A DNA stretch of 64,000 nt, from contig NW_024882991.1 of assembly GCF_019059575.1 (NCBI RefSeq), forward strand, positions 62,001-126,000, given 5' to 3'. This document shows, piece after piece, positions 22,000 to 32,900 of this stretch. How positions within the stretch are numbered: the stretch's first letter is position 1; each line of letters begins with the position of its first letter. The notes below the pieces were generated by a model. That model was not told the origin of the DNA. It was given only the letters and a program-made list of their open reading frames with translations, and ran no database searches. The position numbers were made by a program, and so were the translations under genes. The DNA is from Amphibalanus amphitrite (taxonomy: Eukaryota > Arthropoda > Thecostraca > Balanomorpha > Balanidae).

Positions 22000-23739
22000 G
22001 ACGAGTTGTTGATTTTCTGAGGAGGACGAGTGGTGTGGGCACATATTTTATCCTACGGTGAACATATTTTCGCTCAGTGATTCTAGGTTATTACTAGGTC
22101 ACCAATGCTTGCATAAGTAATCCTTAGTTTTGAAGTGATAAAGCATGAAATACACAAGCTTCCTTCACTATAGTTGAAAGGTTTGACCATGGATAACACA
22201 TCCATGGATGAGATAACATGGGTTATTATCTCATCCATGGTTTGACGGTAACTGTAAACCACAAATAGTGGAGCGGAGGGGAGGGGGACACGACTGTACA
22301 ACAACTAATCCAACAACAGATAATGTGTGCGAGGACGCGTCAGACGAGCTCAATCAATACAGCTCCTCGCACTCCTCAGTGCTTCCAGTCTGCCATCCAC
22401 ACCTTCAGTCGTCAAGTCACGAATTAATTCTATAGCGGGAACATACGTGATGTTTCTCAAATTTCTATGCTGACGTTAGTTCGTCGATAAATTTTGCCTT
22501 TGGTCACCAGCTTCGCGTTCGGGAGTGTCCTGTCCTAACTCGTTCGCTTGATTCAAAAGGCAGGGAAGGGTGAAGTGTCATTTAATGGCTTGGCTTCAAA
22601 GAGGGTACGCGACCTGCCCGTTCACTTTAGCTAATAAGTCTTTTCCCGCAAACCGTTTGGCTTTGTTCACATATGCCTGGCTGGTCTAAGCTTGATGAAA
22701 TAATGCACAGTACTCATACATGGCGTATAGTTGTTGCTGACTTACGATAGTTCAACTACAGTTGGGCGATGTCTGGGAAAGGAACTTGGTGAGATTGAAT
22801 CCATTTCGGGTACAATTCCATGACGCAAAGGTTGGGGCGCAGCCGCTGGAGGGAGAGGGGAGAGCACATCATCGACTGCCTTTTAAAGTTCATCGCTTGT
22901 AGCCTAAGAGGCGAGCGAAAGAGTGTTTACCGATCTTACACTCGATGACATGAAAAGTAGGGCCCTCAGAGGGACACGGGTTAATTATATGCGATGATGG
23001 TAAGGTCAACAGCGTCGCCACAATTGCCTTTCGTGTCCGACTCGTCAATGCCATGTTACTGCCAGCCACGTGCCAATTCATACGTGACAAATGACAATTC
23101 ACCATCAGCGCACAATGGGTCGCCTATTGTCAGTTCCACCTCTGTCCATTCCCAGTGCTGATACATTCCCAGGGCAGACACATTCCGAGCCACTGAAGAA
23201 GGGCCTGTTAGGCTGTTAGAGGTGACGGCCGGTAAGTACAGCTGACCAGCAGGCGGCGACGGGAGGAGGCGTCAAACGGACGCGATCAATACGGCTACTC
23301 ACTCCGCTCCCAGAGTGCCGTCTCTGGGGGTAGCAGACGGCTTGACTTTGGGAATACACACTGGCATTGGGAACAGTCTGATGTTGGGAACACAGTCTGA
23401 TGTTGGGAACACACAGTCTGCTGTTGGGAACACAGTCTGACGTCAGTAACGCACGCATGATGTCCGTAACGTCTCGTCATACAGCGCAGCTAACCGGAGA
23501 TCGATGGGGCGGTTTCTATGAGCTGTCATGGAGCTATGCATATGAGCGCACGCACTTAGATCTACAATAGGGGCTTTTATATGGGATGTGTATAGACGAT
23601 ACACATAAAATAATAGCTGCCCTGGTGGTCGATATCAGGAACCGCGGCGCCTCACTAGTCAAAACTGGCTCCCGGCCGGATAACAAATACGGTCAGTAAA
23701 TCGGGCCTTTAGTGCCCTGATAGCACACAATACAGCCCA
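22000..23739. other. Non-coding interval with a hairpin and a small minisatellite
   Basis: No gene is supported. At about 22203-22242 a near-perfect hairpin pairs CCATGGATGAGATAA with TTATCTCATCCATGG around a short loop. At 23340-23450, about four copies of a 25-28 base unit (GATGTTGGGAACACAGTCT) form a minisatellite. The rest is unremarkable. Confidence 0.5.
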
Positions 23740-23747
23740 GCGTTTTA

Positions 23748-25873
23748 GGTAACGGTAGCGCAGGCGTCACCGATAGCTTCGGTGGTGTAAACAGTCAAGG
23801 TAGGTGTATTGTAAGTATATTGACATAGATATGGAAGCACTAATGAATTCAATGACGTCATTGGAATATAAAAAGTCTCTAGAACAATATGAAAAATCTC
23901 TAGAACGTGTCGGGCGGGACAGAGTGAGACTCAGCCGACTACAGCGGGACATAGTGGGACTCAGTCAGCCGACTACCATGGGACATAGTGGGACTCAGCC
24001 GGTCCCAGCGGGACACAATGGGACTCGGCCGGTCCCAGCGGGACAAAGTGGGACTCAGCCGACTACAGCCGACTACAGCGGGACATAGTGGGATTCAGGC
24101 GACTACTGCGGGACATTGTGGGACTTTGCTGACCACAGAGGGATATAGTGGGACTCGGTCGGTCCCAGTGGGACACAATGGGATTCTGCCGGTTCCAGCG
24201 GGACACAGTGGGACTCGGCCGGTCCCAGCGGGACAAAGTGGGACTCAGCCGACTACAGCGGGATATAGTGGGATTCGGCCGGTCTCAGCGGGACAAAGTG
24301 GGACTCAGCTGACTACAGCGGGACATAGTGGGACTCGGCCGACTACAGCGGGACATAGTGGGATTCGGCCGGTCCCAGTGGGACAAAGTGGGACTCAGCC
24401 GACTACAGCGGGACATAGTGGGACTCAGCCGACTACTGCGGGACATTGTGGGACTTTGCTGACTACAGAGGGATATAGTGGGACTCGGTCAGTCCCGATG
24501 GGACACAATGGGATTCTGCCGGTCCCAGCGGGACACAGTGGGACTCGGCCGGTTCCAGTGGGACAAAGTGGGACTCAGCCGACTACAGCGGGACATAGTG
24601 GGACTCAGCCGGTCCCAGCGGGACATAGTGGGATTCGGCCGGTCCCAGCGGGACAAAGTGGGACTCAGCCGACTACAGCGGGATATAGTGGGACTTAGCC
24701 GACTACAGCGGGGCATAGTGGGACTCAGCCGACTACTGTGGGGCATAGTGGGACTTAGCCGACTACAGCGGGACATAGTGGGACTCAGCCGGTCCCAGCG
24801 GGACATAGTGGGATTCGGCTGGTCCCAGCGGGACAAAGTACAGCGGGACATAGTGGGACTCAGCCGACTACAGCTAGACATAGTGGGACTAAGCCGGTTC
24901 CAGCGAGACAAAATGGGACGCGGTCCGGCCGAATTTTTCCCGCTGGATTCGACTGAGTCCCACTATGTCTCGCTGGAGCCGGCTGAGTCCCACTATGTTC
25001 TGCTGTTGTCGGCTGAGCCAGTGAGCCTCACTTTGTTCCGCTGGGACTGGCCGAGTCCCATTGTGTCCTGCTGGGACCTACCAATCCCGACTTTGTCCCG
25101 CTGGAGTCGGCCGAATCCCACTGTCCCGCTGGGACCGGCTGAGTCCCACTATGTCCCGCTGTAGTCGGCTGAGTCCCACTTTGTCCCGCTGGGACCGACC
25201 GAGTCCCACTGTGTCCCGCTGGGACCAGCAGAATCCCATTGTGTCCCATTGGGACCGACCGAGTCCCACTATATCCCTCTGTAGTCAGCAAAGTCCCACA
25301 ATGTCCCGCAGTAGTCGGCTGAGGCCCACTATGTCCCGCTGTAGTCGGCTGAGTCCCACTTTGACCCGCTGGGACCGGCCGAATCCCACTATGTCCCGCT
25401 GTAGTCGGCTGAGTCCCACTTTGTCCCGCTGGGACCGGCCGAGTCCCACTGTGTCCCGCTGGGACCGGCAGAATCCCATCAAGTCCCACTATATCCCTCT
25501 GTAGTCAGCAAGGTCCCAATGTCCCGCAGTAGTCGGCTGAGTCCCACTATATCCCGCTGTAGTCGGCTGAGTCCCACTTTGTCCCGCTGGGACCAGCCGA
25601 GTCCCATTGTGTCCCACTGGGACCGGCTGAGTCCCACTATGTCCCATGGTAGTCGGCTGAGTCCCACTATGTCCTGCTGTAGTCGGCCGAGTCTCACTCT
25701 GTCCCGCTCGACACGTTCCAGAGACTTTCATATTGTTCTAGAGACTTTTTTATATTCCAATGACGTCATTGAATTCAACAGTGCTTCCATATCTATGTCA
25801 ATATGCTTACAATACACCTACCTTGACTGTTTACACCACCGAAGCTATCGGTGACGCCTGCGCTACCGTTACC
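23748..25873. mobile_element. Foldback-type DNA transposon with tandem repeats inside its arms
   Basis: A 2126-base near-palindrome. The outer ends are GGTAACGGTAGCGCAGGCGT and its exact complement, flanked by a perfect 8-base target duplication GCGTTTTA (23740-23747 and 25874-25881). About 185 bases of unique inverted terminal sequence on each side give way to a roughly 30-base tandem repeat (GGGACTCAGCCGACTACAGC then GGGACATAGT) that reverses orientation near 24940. There is no transposase, so it is non-autonomous. The 8-base duplication fits hAT or P superfamilies, though the ends do not match a consensus I know. Long frames on both strands come from the repeat. Confidence 0.88.
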
Positions 25874-26299
25874 GCGTTTTATCCTTCTTTAGAGAGGCTT
25901 ATAGACACAGAAGCAAAATGGAGACATGTCTGAATGTATTGAACAACAGATAGCAGTTCAGTTTTATCGGATACAACGTACTACGCAATGTTACTGGCAG
26001 ATGACGTAAAAAATGTAATCTCTCTTACCCATCCGAGCGGTAAAATTATCAATTATTAGCATGTAAAACAGTATTTTATTGTGTCTTAATGCGAATGGCG
26101 CCTTCCACAATCCATTAAAAAATAGCCCAACGGTAAATAGTTTTTACCATAACTTTCAACCAGTCAACCAAGGAAGCAGTGTTTTGAATCTTCAGTAGAC
26201 AGTGGTCCATAGAACACTAGTAAATATTGCAACGTCAACGTATCCCGGTTGAGGCGTCCATATCTGCTAACGTCGGACGTTGTTGTCGCTTCTCGTGGT

Positions 26300-26565
26300 T
26301 GTTTAGTTGTCGTTTATCGGTTCGAAGTGAAAGAGCTTATGAATATCAACGCGATTTATTTTAGACCGGTGCGAATGGGCCGAGAGAGAGATCGAAACGT
26401 AAAAAAGTATGGCGAGCGCCAGCCCACGTCCCGTGCGCCAGTCACGCCGCTTGGCGCGCACGGTCAGCTGGCGCCGGCAGGGGCGCTCACAGGCACCTGG
26501 CACCGTGGGGTCGCAGAGGCGGTCCAAGTAGGGGGCCTCGGGGGGGCCTATATACAAACACAACA
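26300..26565 (-). repeat. 3' LTR of the gag-only retrotransposon
   Basis: 266-base terminal repeat. On the minus strand it starts TGTTGTGTTTGTATATAGGC and ends CGACAACTAAACA. TATATA near the start is a possible promoter element. Confidence 0.93.
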
Positions 26566-26624
26566 TCTCCCCTCGAGACAACAGTCGTGAAACCGCCAAA
26601 AACACAACACTGCACGACGTTGTC

Positions 26625-29081
26625 TCACTCCTCATACGAGGTCGCACCCCAACGAACGAACAGACGATCGGGGCTGGCACACACGACTGCTGCGACCCAT
26701 GGCGGCGGGCGCTTGTTCCGGCGTCCGCAGCGGGCGCGCCCGTTGTCGCCCGAGAGGTCACCGGTAGGCGGCGCTCCGGTGTCGGGTGGCGGCCACGGAT
26801 CACAGCCAGCGGCGTCTCCGGCCATCCCCTGAACCGGGCCCACGAGCGGCGCCAGACCCGCGTCATCCTCAGCACAGTCGGTCTGTCCCATGTCCGCCTG
26901 CGGCGGCGACACGGCGTCACTGACGACCTCTTCTCTGTCCCTGCTTTGCGTCGGCGGGCTTCCCACCAGCGGCGGCGAGGCTCCGTAGGCGTCATCAGTC
27001 TCACCGGGTACGGTGGGCTGTGTCACGGAACAGTCGGTTTGGCCCGTGTCCGTCGGCGGCGGTGACACGGCGGGGCCGGCAGCTGCACCTGGGCCCGTGC
27101 TCAGCGTTTGTAGGCCTCCCGCCGGCGGCGGCGAGGCCCCGTGGGTGTCGGCTGGCCCGCTAGACTGCCCTGCGGTGGACTCAATCTGGCCGGTGTCCGC
27201 CGGCGGCGACGACACGGCGGGGCCGGCCGCTGCACCTTGGCCCGTGCTCGGCGTTGGGATGCCCCCCACCGGCGGCGGCGAGGCTCCGTAGGCTTCAGCG
27301 GCTCCGGCCGGGCCTGCGGGCTGCACCGCAGTGGCCCCGGGCTGGCCCGTGTCCGCCGGCGGCGGCAACACGGCGTCACCAGCGGTTTTGTTTCCGTCGC
27401 CGGTCCGCGTTTGTAGACCTCCCGCCGGCGGCGGCGAGGCTCTGTACGCTCTAGTAGCTCCGTCCGGCTCCGTAGACAGCGCCGCGTTACGCCCGACTCG
27501 GCCCGTGTCCGCCGGCGGCTGTGACACGGCGTTGTCGGCGGTTCCGTGTCCGTAGCTGGTCCGCGTTGGAAGGCTTCCCGTCGGCGACGGCGAAGCTCCG
27601 TGGGCGCCAGCCGGCTCTGTAGACTGCGCCGCGGTACACCCAGCTCGGTCCGTGTCCGCCTGCGGCGGTGACACGGCGTTATCAGGGACTGCCTCTCGGT
27701 CCGTGGTCTGCGCCGGCCAGCCTCCCGCCGGCGGCGGGCAGGCTCCGCGCGCGCCAGCCGGCTCGGTGGGCTGCGCCGCGGTACGGCCGGCTCCTCGGCC
27801 CGTGTCTGCCGGCGGCAACGACACGGCGGCGCCGGTGGCTGCCGATGGGCCTCCCGCCGGCGGCGGCGAGGCTCGGTACACTCGGTCCGTGCTCCAAGTT
27901 GGGATGCCTCCGGCCGGCGGCGGTGAGGCTCCGTAGGATGCGGTAGCTCCGACCGGCTCAGTCGGCTGCGCTGCAGGACTGCCGGTGCGGCCCGTGTCCG
28001 CCTGCGGCGATGACACGGCGTTGTCAGGGGCTGCCTCGCCGTCCATGGTCTGCGCTGGCCAGCCTCCCGCCGGCGGCGGGCAGGCTCCGTGGACCTCAGC
28101 AGCGTCACTCAGCTCGGCGGGGTGAAGTGCAGTTTGCCCGGCTTGGCCCGTGTCCGCCGGCGGCGGCAACACGGCGGTGCCGGTGGCTACCGTTACTGGC
28201 GCCACCACCGGTGAGTCGCGTACTTTCGTCGCTGCAGATGTCGCCACGGGACGATCAGCCGTCGGGCGGGTGCCGCTACTGCTGAGGTGTCCGTTCTTCA
28301 CTCGCTGTGCGTCCCGCTCGTGCTGCTCTCGCTGGCCACTGCGAGCTGGTGAACCACGGGCAGGGTCTCCAGGCACTGCAGCACCGTCAGCAGCGGTGAC
28401 GCGGCTCCCGGCGACCGCCGTGGAGCTCCTCTGGTGGCACACAATCTCAAAATGCCCCGGTTCGCCACACGCACGACAGATGGCGCCAGCGGCGCGACAC
28501 GTGTCTCCGCCGGCGTGCTGGCGACGGCCACAGGTAGGGCAACGCTCAAGAAACTGATGATCTGTGGCGGTAGCGGAATGGGCGACACTCGGCCGCCTGC
28601 GCCTCTTGTAGGCCGGCAGGCGCGCCGCGGAATGTCCCTCGTTGCCGCGGAGGTCTGGGCACGTGACACGGGCACCATCGCTCGCCCGACAAACGTTCAC
28701 GGCGTATTTGAGCGTCAGCTCAAAGTCCTCCAGCCTGCGGCTCACCGCTCCTAAATCACTGTCGTGAACACTGCACTCGGCACGGCCGTTGCACGTCGAT
28801 GCCGACTTCGGTTGCGCGGGCGGGGTCGCCGACACCGGCAGGCAGACAGTCCGGCGGGCAGCGGCAGCTGGTCCAACGGATCCATCAGCGCCTCGCTCAG
28901 CCCCCGACTCTGACACTCCGGTCGTCGCGTCCGTCCCCGCGGAGGGCTCCCTGGTTAGCAGCCTCTCCAAGCGCTCCAGGCGCTTGTCGGCGTCGGCGGC
29001 TCTCTTCACTTGCCTCTCCAGCAGTGCCGTCAGTTCTTGAATGATAGTCATCGCGGTATGCTCAATCACGTAGTAATTCAC
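26625..29081 (-). CDS. Gag-like nucleocapsid protein with long Pro-rich repeat tail
   Basis: 818 residues. Residues about 10-55 form a charged helical segment (LERQVKRAADADKRLERLER). Two adjacent CCHC zinc knuckles follow at about 185-218: CPTCGRRQHAGGDTC and the canonical CRACGEPGHFEIVC. This is the nucleic-acid-binding signature of retrotransposon Gag. From about residue 290 to 770 the protein is a tandem array of roughly 45-residue units. Each has a PPADTGR-type motif and a GASPPPAGG-type motif, with about ten copies. The tail likely arose by DNA slippage and keeps the frame open. The Gag should assemble particles that package the element's RNA, and no enzymatic domain is present. The class is probably Ty3/gypsy-like, judged from the knuckle style, and is not proven. 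Confidence 0.8.
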   Translation of the reverse strand: MNYYVIEHTAMTIIQELTALLERQVKRAADADKRLERLERLLTREPSAGTDATTGVSESGAERGADGSVGPAAAARRTVCLPVSATPPAQPKSASTCNGRAECSVHDSDLGAVSRRLEDFELTLKYAVNVCRASDGARVTCPDLRGNEGHSAARLPAYKRRRRPSVAHSATATDHQFLERCPTCGRRQHAGGDTCRAAGAICRACGEPGHFEIVCHQRSSTAVAGSRVTAADGAAVPGDPARGSPARSGQREQHERDAQRVKNGHLSSSGTRPTADRPVATSAATKVRDSPVVAPVTVATGTAVLPPPADTGQAGQTALHPAELSDAAEVHGACPPPAGGWPAQTMDGEAAPDNAVSSPQADTGRTGSPAAQPTEPVGATASYGASPPPAGGIPTWSTDRVYRASPPPAGGPSAATGAAVSLPPADTGRGAGRTAAQPTEPAGARGACPPPAGGWPAQTTDREAVPDNAVSPPQADTDRAGCTAAQSTEPAGAHGASPSPTGSLPTRTSYGHGTADNAVSQPPADTGRVGRNAALSTEPDGATRAYRASPPPAGGLQTRTGDGNKTAGDAVLPPPADTGQPGATAVQPAGPAGAAEAYGASPPPVGGIPTPSTGQGAAAGPAVSSPPADTGQIESTAGQSSGPADTHGASPPPAGGLQTLSTGPGAAAGPAVSPPPTDTGQTDCSVTQPTVPGETDDAYGASPPLVGSPPTQSRDREEVVSDAVSPPQADMGQTDCAEDDAGLAPLVGPVQGMAGDAAGCDPWPPPDTGAPPTGDLSGDNGRARCGRRNKRPPPWVAAVVCASPDRLFVRWGATSYEE

Positions 29082-29097
29082 AAAACCGACCGCGCCA

Positions 29098-29363
29098 TGT
29101 TTAGTTGTCGTTTATCGGTTCGAAGTGAAAGAGCTTATGAATATCAACGCGATTTATTTTAGACCGGTGCGAATGGGCCGAGAGAGAGATCGAAACGTAA
29201 AAAAGTATGGCGAGCGCCAGCCCACGTCCCGTGCGCCAGTCACGCCGCTTGGCGCGCACGGTCAGCTGGCGCCGGCAGGGGCGCTCACAGGCACCTGGCA
29301 CCGTGGGGTCGCAGAGGCGGTCCAAGTAGGGGGCCTCGGGGGGGCCTATATACAAACACAACA
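29098..29363 (-). repeat. 5' LTR of the gag-only retrotransposon
   Basis: Copy of 26300-26565 with no difference seen by eye over 266 bases. The sequence immediately downstream on the minus strand is the putative primer-binding site. Confidence 0.93.
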
Positions 29364-29910
29364 GTGGTCTGGAATCGAGTTTTGTAGGACTTCAACGCAC
29401 TGAGTTGGCTACTTCACTTTCTTTGGACCCACAGCAAGCGCAAATGGCACTGCATAATGTATACTTGTGGGGCAGTAGAGATTGAGACTGATCGAGTCCC
29501 TTCACGAAGAGCCTCGAGCAAGGACATTCGCTCTCCGTTACTCACACATCTAAATTGAGCACGCAGTCATAGCACAAATCAGGCATATTTTCCTGGAAGC
29601 ACATCAAAGCTAATCGCTTTCGAATAACTATTCTACATAACAATATAATCATTTCTAAAAATATTGCATCTTTACCCAGGATCGATCACATATTTAGCAC
29701 CTGAGCAACTGAAGTCACCGTAGTCACCGCACACCGTAGCCCCATTTGACTAATCACTCCCCAGATGCGACTCGAACAACGATTTTTGCGCCTCCACCCG
29801 CGCCGGTATTACGTTTTGGCGCGGTTCAACCTGTTGTGGCGCGAATCAATGGCACCTCATATTGGCGCCGCTTACATTTTGGCGCGTGCGACCCATTCGT
29901 GGCGCGAGTC
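29364..29910. other. Region 3' of HACL1 with copies of the gene's last coding bases
   Basis: Mostly unremarkable AT-rich DNA up to about 29780. At 29813-29910 the sequence CTTACATTTTGGCGCG and variants (ATTACGTTTTGGCGCG) are repeated with a spacing of about 40-60 bases. These copy the end of the HACL1 coding exon, whose own copy is at 29911-29926. The words TTTTGGCGCG also match the E2F consensus. Confidence 0.6.
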
Positions 29911-32900
29911 TTACATTTTGGCGCGCGTGAGCCAGTCGTGTGCCTGCGGCCTCCGCGTCGACATGGGGTCGATCATGACGTTGATGATGGTGGGTCGATT
30001 CGTCACCTGCCGGCCACGTCAGTCGCTGCGTCACCGACGTCATATTGGGAGATTCACTGACCCGGCGAATTAACGATGGTGATTAACCGAGTCGTTAGGT
30101 GGTTGAGCAGTGTTTACGGAAAGACGCCATGTTGGGACAGTCATAACACATAAAGTTTCGTTGCTGTTAGAGATGTCATAAATAGATGTACAAAGGCAGT
30201 TGTTGCATATAATGATGGTGGTTTATGTGCGGCAAACACGAGCGTTTTGACATTGTGAACATGATTAGACACACTCCAATGATGGATACATACGAGTAAA
30301 GGTGGGTAAGTACTTCAGGACATGAAACCTACAATGCGCAAACAGCATCATACAAGGATTTTGCCCAAACACAGATGGAAGGCGTTACAATGCATAACGA
30401 CCAAACACTTGGGAATTTATGTGGTCGGTCTACAGCTGCACTTAACAGTGAAAGGCCCATTTACGAAGGTCAAAAGCGTCGTAGTTTTCAAGAGCTGGAG
30501 GGAGAAGGTTGTCCATCGGTAGAGAAGAGGCGAAGCACGCAACCAGTAAAATCAATAGCTTCCAACATGAATCAAAGTAAAAAGAAGCTGTTTAATGAGA
30601 GGGAATATTTTGCGGTCATCAAGAATCCTAGAGCAAATAATCATACGATACTGCATGACATTTTTCAGACATCCTTTGGAAACCGAAGTCATATGTTTTC
30701 TCGTACGAAAACTATTTCATGCGGAATTAGCTACATTCAAATTTAATTTAACGAACACGATTTCTCAACTCTGACAAATACCTCACTGGAATCAGTACCA
30801 TCACGGCCCATTTCCCGCCATTTTTCAGGCGCGCCAGTTACCTGGAGCGCCGCCTCCAGCGCCGTCTTCAACTGCGGGATGGTGGTGCAGTTCCAGCCCG
30901 ACGGACTAGTCTCTCCCTCGAACAGTGACGTCATACGGTCGTACCGGCTGTCCGGCAGCAGCGCCGTGGGTGGCGAGCTGATGGGTAAATGACGTCATAT
31001 GTGAACAGTTGTAACAGATAAATGACGTCATCTGTGTGCAGTGGGTGCTGACCTGCTATTCTCGCCATCTCGGTTGGCTGATGTAGTGGTGACCTGTCCT
31101 GGACATATGCTGACCTGTCTAGCCTATGCGACCTGCCTTGACCCCACCTGACCCCAGTACCGACCTGATTGACCCGGATGTCTCGGCGGTGAGGTCGTCC
31201 CACAGAGGCCGGTTCAGGCCCGAGTAGATGCCGTTGTTGTTGATGACAATGACGATGATCGGAAGACGGTACCTGAAACGCGACAGAGAGGCGAGAGTGA
31301 GAGGCGATCGGGACAAGTCTGGGTAGAGGTAATGGATCAGTACAGCAAGGTAGTAAGTAATACAGTAAACATTAACAAAACACACCCGATACTCATTTAC
31401 CGACATATCTCCAGCCCCAAGCCCAGTGGGAACGGCTATACGTCACGATCAAATAAGGTGAATTTTACCCAGCTATACTACCGTTGCCATCCCCAAACCA
31501 CTTCCCTCCGCCCTCCGCTGATTCCCTCTTTTTATCACTCACCTAAACATGGTCTCCACCTCCATTCCGCTGAAACCAAACGCAGAGTCTCCCTCCACGC
31601 AAATCACCCTCTCGGCTAGTTTCTCCTGACGACAATAGATGGCAGCAGCGACGGCGAAGCCCAGTCCGACGCCCATGGTTCCGAAGGTGCCGGCGTCGAG
31701 TCGGTGGCGCGGCTGGCGGTTCAGCAGCAGCGTGCGGCCGATGTCCATCGTGTTGGCGCCCTCGCTGACGATGATGCTGTCTGGGGAGGGAAAGGGACGT
31801 GAGCGACATAGGGAGGGGTGTGTCACGTCCACGTGAACTTGGACAATCATTCATTTCAAAACGATTGATCAGCAAACACAATGGGTAAACAGCGATCACA
31901 GCGATCAACCCGGTTCTCGTAGGCACCTCGGGTTTAAGGCCCTGCTACAACACGAGCGACGTATTCGATGCGTTACCTTTGGGGATGTTGTCCTGGACAC
32001 ACTGCAGAGTCGCATAGTAGTTGAGCGGGACAGAGGTGTCAGCAATCTGCGACTGAAATATCACACAATGGAACAGACGTGTTAGAAATCTGCCATTGAA
32101 ATAACAAAGCGGAACTGACGTGTCAGAAATCTGGGACCGAGAACACAGCTGGACAGACGAGACAAAATTCTGGACCTCAAATAACACCGGGAGATGATGC
32201 GACAGAAATATGAGACTGAAATTACAGCAAGTCATGCAACGCATTAGTCATTCGAAAATGAAGCGTTTTTGACATGAGGGTAGATTTTTGCTAATCTATG
32301 CAATCTTCGCACCAAGCGATCCCAAAACGAACATGAATCGGAGCTCGTAACATGAATCGTTCCTCAGCTTTCATCATTTACCTTCACACCCAGCTGGTTG
32401 GCGGCCGCCTTCTCTCGCAGTCGCTGCCACCAGGTGCCGAGCCGGCCGGGGTCAGCGCCGGCCGGTCCCGACTGACCCCAGGCCTCCGCCAGCTGACCTG
32501 TGACCTCAGCCACCTGGCCCAGCAGGGTCACCGACGCCGGCACGCTGTTGTGGAACTCCTCCGGGGAAATGTCCACCTAAGGAAGGGAGAAGAGAGCATG
32601 TTCAACCGTTCTGCGTTTGTTGAAGGGCATTAGAAGATGGAGAATAGGGCTTTTAATGGTAAAGAGACAATCAACCGCCATGATTCTTCTAAAAGAAATG
32701 TTTCCACAAAATCAACTTGAAAACATAAATTTCACTGCCAGAGCTAGTTTTTGATACCGAGATTAACGGGAGTGGCATACTTGACAATTAAATCTTAGCA
32801 TCCCATATATTCCTTCTGAGAGTGAAAGCACACATGCAGTCTTGGTCTGGAGTTCAAAGGCCCGGGGTTTCATAAACAGTACCAGAAAGTTCCTTAAACC

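Larger units (their letters stand above)
26300..29363 (-). mobile_element. Complete gag-only LTR retrotransposon
   Basis: Two direct repeats of 266 bases (26300-26565 and 29098-29363) match by eye throughout and are bounded by TG...CA when read on the minus strand. A perfect 5-base target duplication GTGGT flanks the unit (26295-26299 and 29364-29368). Next to the 5' LTR on the minus strand lies TGGCGCGGTCGG, a primer-binding-site position starting with TGG. Before the 3' LTR is a purine tract, CGAGGGGAGA. The interior holds one long frame, a gag with zinc knuckles, and no protease, reverse transcriptase or integrase. It must therefore be mobilised by a partner element. Near-identical LTRs suggest recent insertion. 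Confidence 0.93.

Noticed and set aside
23988..25164. Long frames rich in PVPAGHSGT / DIVGLSR units
   Set aside because: They are translations of the 30-bp repeat of the foldback element and occur on both strands and in several frames.
27101..28108. 335-codon Arg-rich frame overlapping gag
   Set aside because: It is a shifted reading of the gag repeat tail. The gag frame is longer, has zinc knuckles and spans the whole interior.
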